Shown piece after piece: positions 6,299 through 7,267 of a stretch of 7,267 nucleotides of DNA (its first letter is position 1; each line of letters opens with the position of its first letter). Below the pieces are notes generated by a model. That model saw only the letters and a program-made list of their open reading frames with translations, did no database searches and had not been told where the DNA came from. The DNA is from an uncultured Oscillospiraceae bacterium (GTDB lineage: Bacteria > Bacillota > Clostridia > Oscillospirales > Oscillospiraceae), in NCBI GenBank assembly GCA_910587255.1, contig CAJUKT010000016.1, forward strand, positions 1-7,267. The letters run 5' to 3'. A program made the position numbers and the translations under genes.

Positions 6299-6325
6299 AT
6301 TTTAAGAATTTATCATTTTTTTCAA
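6299..6325 (-). promoter_or_regulatory. Possible promoter for the structured RNA
   Basis: On the minus strand TTGAAA (6320-6325) and TAAAAT (6299-6304) are 15 bases apart. They overlap the 3' end of the sigma-like gene. Transcription would start near 6292, immediately before the 5' hairpin 6243-6290. The spacer is shorter than ideal and the region is AT-rich, so a chance match is likely enough to keep confidence low. Otherwise the RNA could be the 3' part of the sigma-like mRNA. Confidence 0.3.
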
Positions 6326-6721
6326 ATTAGCCAATATCTTGACCTTACGGGAGTGAACTGTCATGTAATGGAGGCCTAACTTATCCGCAAATTGTCTCTC
6401 AGATAATTCCTCGAAATATAGTGCATGAAGCAAGTCTTGATCGGTTTTGGGAAGCAGGTTGAGGCAATTACGAAGCTTTTCCTGAAGCAGATTTTCCAGA
6501 GCAGCATCTTCAACACTGGGCAGACTATAGTCTGGAATCATCTCCTCACCCAACGTGTCCTCAGTATCCATACTGTCATAGGACACAAGACCATTGCGTT
6601 CGTCTTTTTCATACAAAGTCTTGGCTCTGCGTTTGGCTTGGTAGCAAGCCTTATATACCTCGGAAGTTACTTGAACAAGTGCGCCGCGAACTCGAATGTA
6701 ATAATTATTCCCTTCTGCCAT
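6302..6721 (-). CDS. Short RNA polymerase sigma-70 region-4 type protein of mobile elements
   Basis: A 139-residue protein of the short sigma-70-like type seen on integrative elements of gut Clostridia. It begins MAEGNNYYIRVRGALVQVTSEVYKA. An acidic middle (SYDSMDTEDTLGEEMIPD, 48-65) follows. The C-terminal region-4-like helix-turn-helix covers about 72-138: LPKTDQDLLHALYFEELSER, then QFADKLGLHYMTVHSRKVKIL. It would bind DNA, perhaps with core RNA polymerase, to direct transcription of element genes. Its targets are unknown. A perfect AGGAGG (6730-6735) lies 8 bases before the ATG, so the longer upstream open frame (to 6979) is rejected. The gene is visibly more AT-rich than its neighbours, which suggests acquisition. 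It points towards the structured region, which may share its transcript. Confidence 0.8.
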   Translation of the reverse strand: MAEGNNYYIRVRGALVQVTSEVYKACYQAKRRAKTLYEKDERNGLVSYDSMDTEDTLGEEMIPDYSLPSVEDAALENLLQEKLRNCLNLLPKTDQDLLHALYFEELSERQFADKLGLHYMTVHSRKVKILANLKKMINS

Positions 6722-6738
6722 AGGGCAGACCTCCTGTT

Positions 6739-6774
6739 CTTCTGAAATTTTAGTGAAAAACTTGATTTCAGAAG
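6739..6774. repeat. 10-bp inverted repeat just upstream of the sigma-like gene's ribosome binding site
   Basis: CTTCTGAAAT (6739-6748) and ATTTCAGAAG (6765-6774) are perfect inverted copies separated by 16 bases. The inner arm ends 3 bases from the AGGAGG site on the minus strand. It could be an operator for autoregulation or an mRNA hairpin beside the ribosome binding site. Confidence 0.6.
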
Positions 6775-6804
6775 CCGGAGGGCCTCGGCAGCGGGGCAGT
6801 TGGG

Positions 6805-6866
6805 TTCGACAGCTTTTGTTATTATCCGAGTGCAGACACTGTCGGATAATAGCACAAAATGTCGAA
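6805..6866. repeat. Long inverted repeat (23 paired bases) upstream of the sigma-like gene
   Basis: Three blocks pair in register. TTCGACA (6805-6811) pairs with TGTCGAA (6860-6866), TTTTGT (6814-6819) with ACAAAA (6854-6859), and TATTATCCGA (6820-6829) with TCGGATAATA (6842-6851). A GC dinucleotide bulges on each arm (6812-6813 and 6852-6853), and the loop is 12 bases. It lies between the terminator at 6870 and the sigma-like gene, so it may contain that gene's promoter and operator. It could also be a recombination or replication site. I see no convincing -35/-10 pair within it. Confidence 0.7.
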
Positions 6867-6869
6867 TAA

Positions 6870-6908
6870 AAAAGATGCGCACACTGCCAAGCAGTTTGCG
6901 CATCTTTT
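6870..6908 (-). terminator. Bidirectional intrinsic terminator
   Basis: A 12-bp outer stem (6870-6881 with 6897-6908) and a 5-bp inner stem (6883-6887 with 6891-6895) are separated by one C/T mismatch, with loop CAA. On the minus strand the stem is followed by TTTTTT, and on the plus strand it ends in TTTT. It would insulate the sigma-like gene from rightward-lying genes. The nearest minus-strand gene already has its own terminator at 7013-7045, so this second one probably belongs to the acquired segment. Confidence 0.85.
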
Positions 6909-7012
6909 AATGGGAGAGATATTAACTGGGGCCATTTCACAGGTGAACAGCAATGGGGGAATACGGGCATATTGAACATTTCTTGTTCTCTCTAATCAAG
7001 CAGATTATATAC
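6909..7012. other. Intergenic stretch with no gene
   Basis: Between the two terminators I see no supported gene, RNA or promoter. Minor symmetric motifs are TTCACAGGTGAA (6936-6947) and GAACA/TGTTC around a 5-base loop (6974-6988). If the sigma-like gene and the structured region are an insertion beside the aldolase gene, one boundary probably lies here. No direct repeat marking it can be found without the other end. Confidence 0.4.
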
Positions 7013-7045
7013 AAAAACCGGGAAACGCAGCAAAGCGTTTCCCGG
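7013..7045 (-). terminator. Intrinsic terminator of the aldolase gene
   Basis: An 11-bp perfect stem (7018-7028 with 7035-7045) with loop AGCAAA is followed on the minus strand by TTTTTG. It lies 66 bases after the aldolase stop codon at 7111. Confidence 0.9.
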
Positions 7046-7110
7046 GCCGTCGCATTATGATAGCACACTGTGCATATTCTGTGAATGTTCAGACAGTTAT
7101 GCGATTATTC

Positions 7111-7267
7111 TCAGTCCAGCCAACCTTCCCTGGCCTTGACGCCGAAGCGCTCCTCCATGAGATGGAGCTGCTCATCGGTGATGGTGTTTTTCAGCGGCAG
7201 GTGGGTGATCTTCATGTAGATCTCCGCCGCCTTCTCGGCGGTCTCAATCAGCCCAAAGGTCTCGTCC
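7111..7267 (-). CDS. rhaD: Probable rhamnulose-1-phosphate aldolase, C-terminal 51 residues only
   Basis: The open frame enters from the right edge and stops at TGA 7111-7113. The visible residues include TFGLIETAEKAAEIYMKI, then NTITDEQLHLMEERFGV and the end AREGWLD. This pattern matches the C-terminal helices of RhaD, the zinc-dependent class II aldolase that splits L-rhamnulose 1-phosphate into dihydroxyacetone phosphate and L-lactaldehyde in rhamnose breakdown. The metal-binding histidines and the active site lie upstream of the window and cannot be checked. A related class II sugar-phosphate aldolase such as fuculose-phosphate aldolase is the main alternative. It has its own terminator and appears to be ordinary chromosomal DNA. 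Confidence 0.6.
   Translation of the reverse strand, partial: DETFGLIETAEKAAEIYMKITHLPLKNTITDEQLHLMEERFGVKAREGWLD

Noticed and set aside
6722..6979. Longer 225-residue version of the sigma-like protein
   Set aside because: The extension crosses a terminator and a 23-pair inverted repeat, and the AGGAGG site clearly marks the start at 6721.
1..7267. CRISPR array, tRNA or rRNA genes
   Set aside because: No regularly spaced repeats, tRNA-like T-loop words or rRNA-like stretches were seen on either strand.

Overview
The window looks like the chromosome of a gut-type member of the Clostridia (Bacillota), most like Oscillospiraceae. The evidence is strong AGGAGG-type ribosome binding sites, GC-rich housekeeping-type genes, and a large serine recombinase and a short sigma-70-like protein of types common on integrative elements of these bacteria. 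The assignment is an inference from family resemblance; no database search was possible.

Left part (1-2630, all minus strand): a PD-(D/E)XK nuclease/transposase-family gene ends in a clean intrinsic terminator. Twenty bases later comes a 51-residue small protein with a strong ribosome binding site, then a serine recombinase that lacks the usual C-terminal third. The recombinase runs into a second reading frame that leaves the window, so this end looks rearranged. An 11-bp perfect inverted repeat with 59 bp between the arms lies between the small ORF and the recombinase.

Middle (2631-5681): a divergent promoter region separates the nuclease gene from a 635-residue plus-strand protein. That protein has a long unrecognised N-terminal part, a coiled coil and a C-terminal DUF2325 domain. 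Two back-to-back hairpins (4861-4930) separate it from a convergent metallophosphoesterase that retains all its metal-ligand motifs.

Right part (5682-7267): about 430 GC-rich bases (5858-6292) code for nothing convincing. They contain nested long-range inverted repeats (12, 8 and 6 bp helices enclosing small hairpins), a strong minus-strand terminator at one end and a possible promoter at the other. I read this as a candidate structured non-coding RNA of about 470 nt, and it is the most interesting object in the window. Next to it is an AT-richer gene for a short sigma-70 region-4 type protein. Upstream of that gene are three successive hairpin-forming repeats, one with 23 bp of pairing. The window ends in the 3' end of a probable rhamnulose-1-phosphate aldolase gene with its own terminator, which looks like ordinary chromosome. 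The region between the aldolase and the recombinase is best read as accessory DNA next to a sugar-catabolism locus. No exact element end could be identified.
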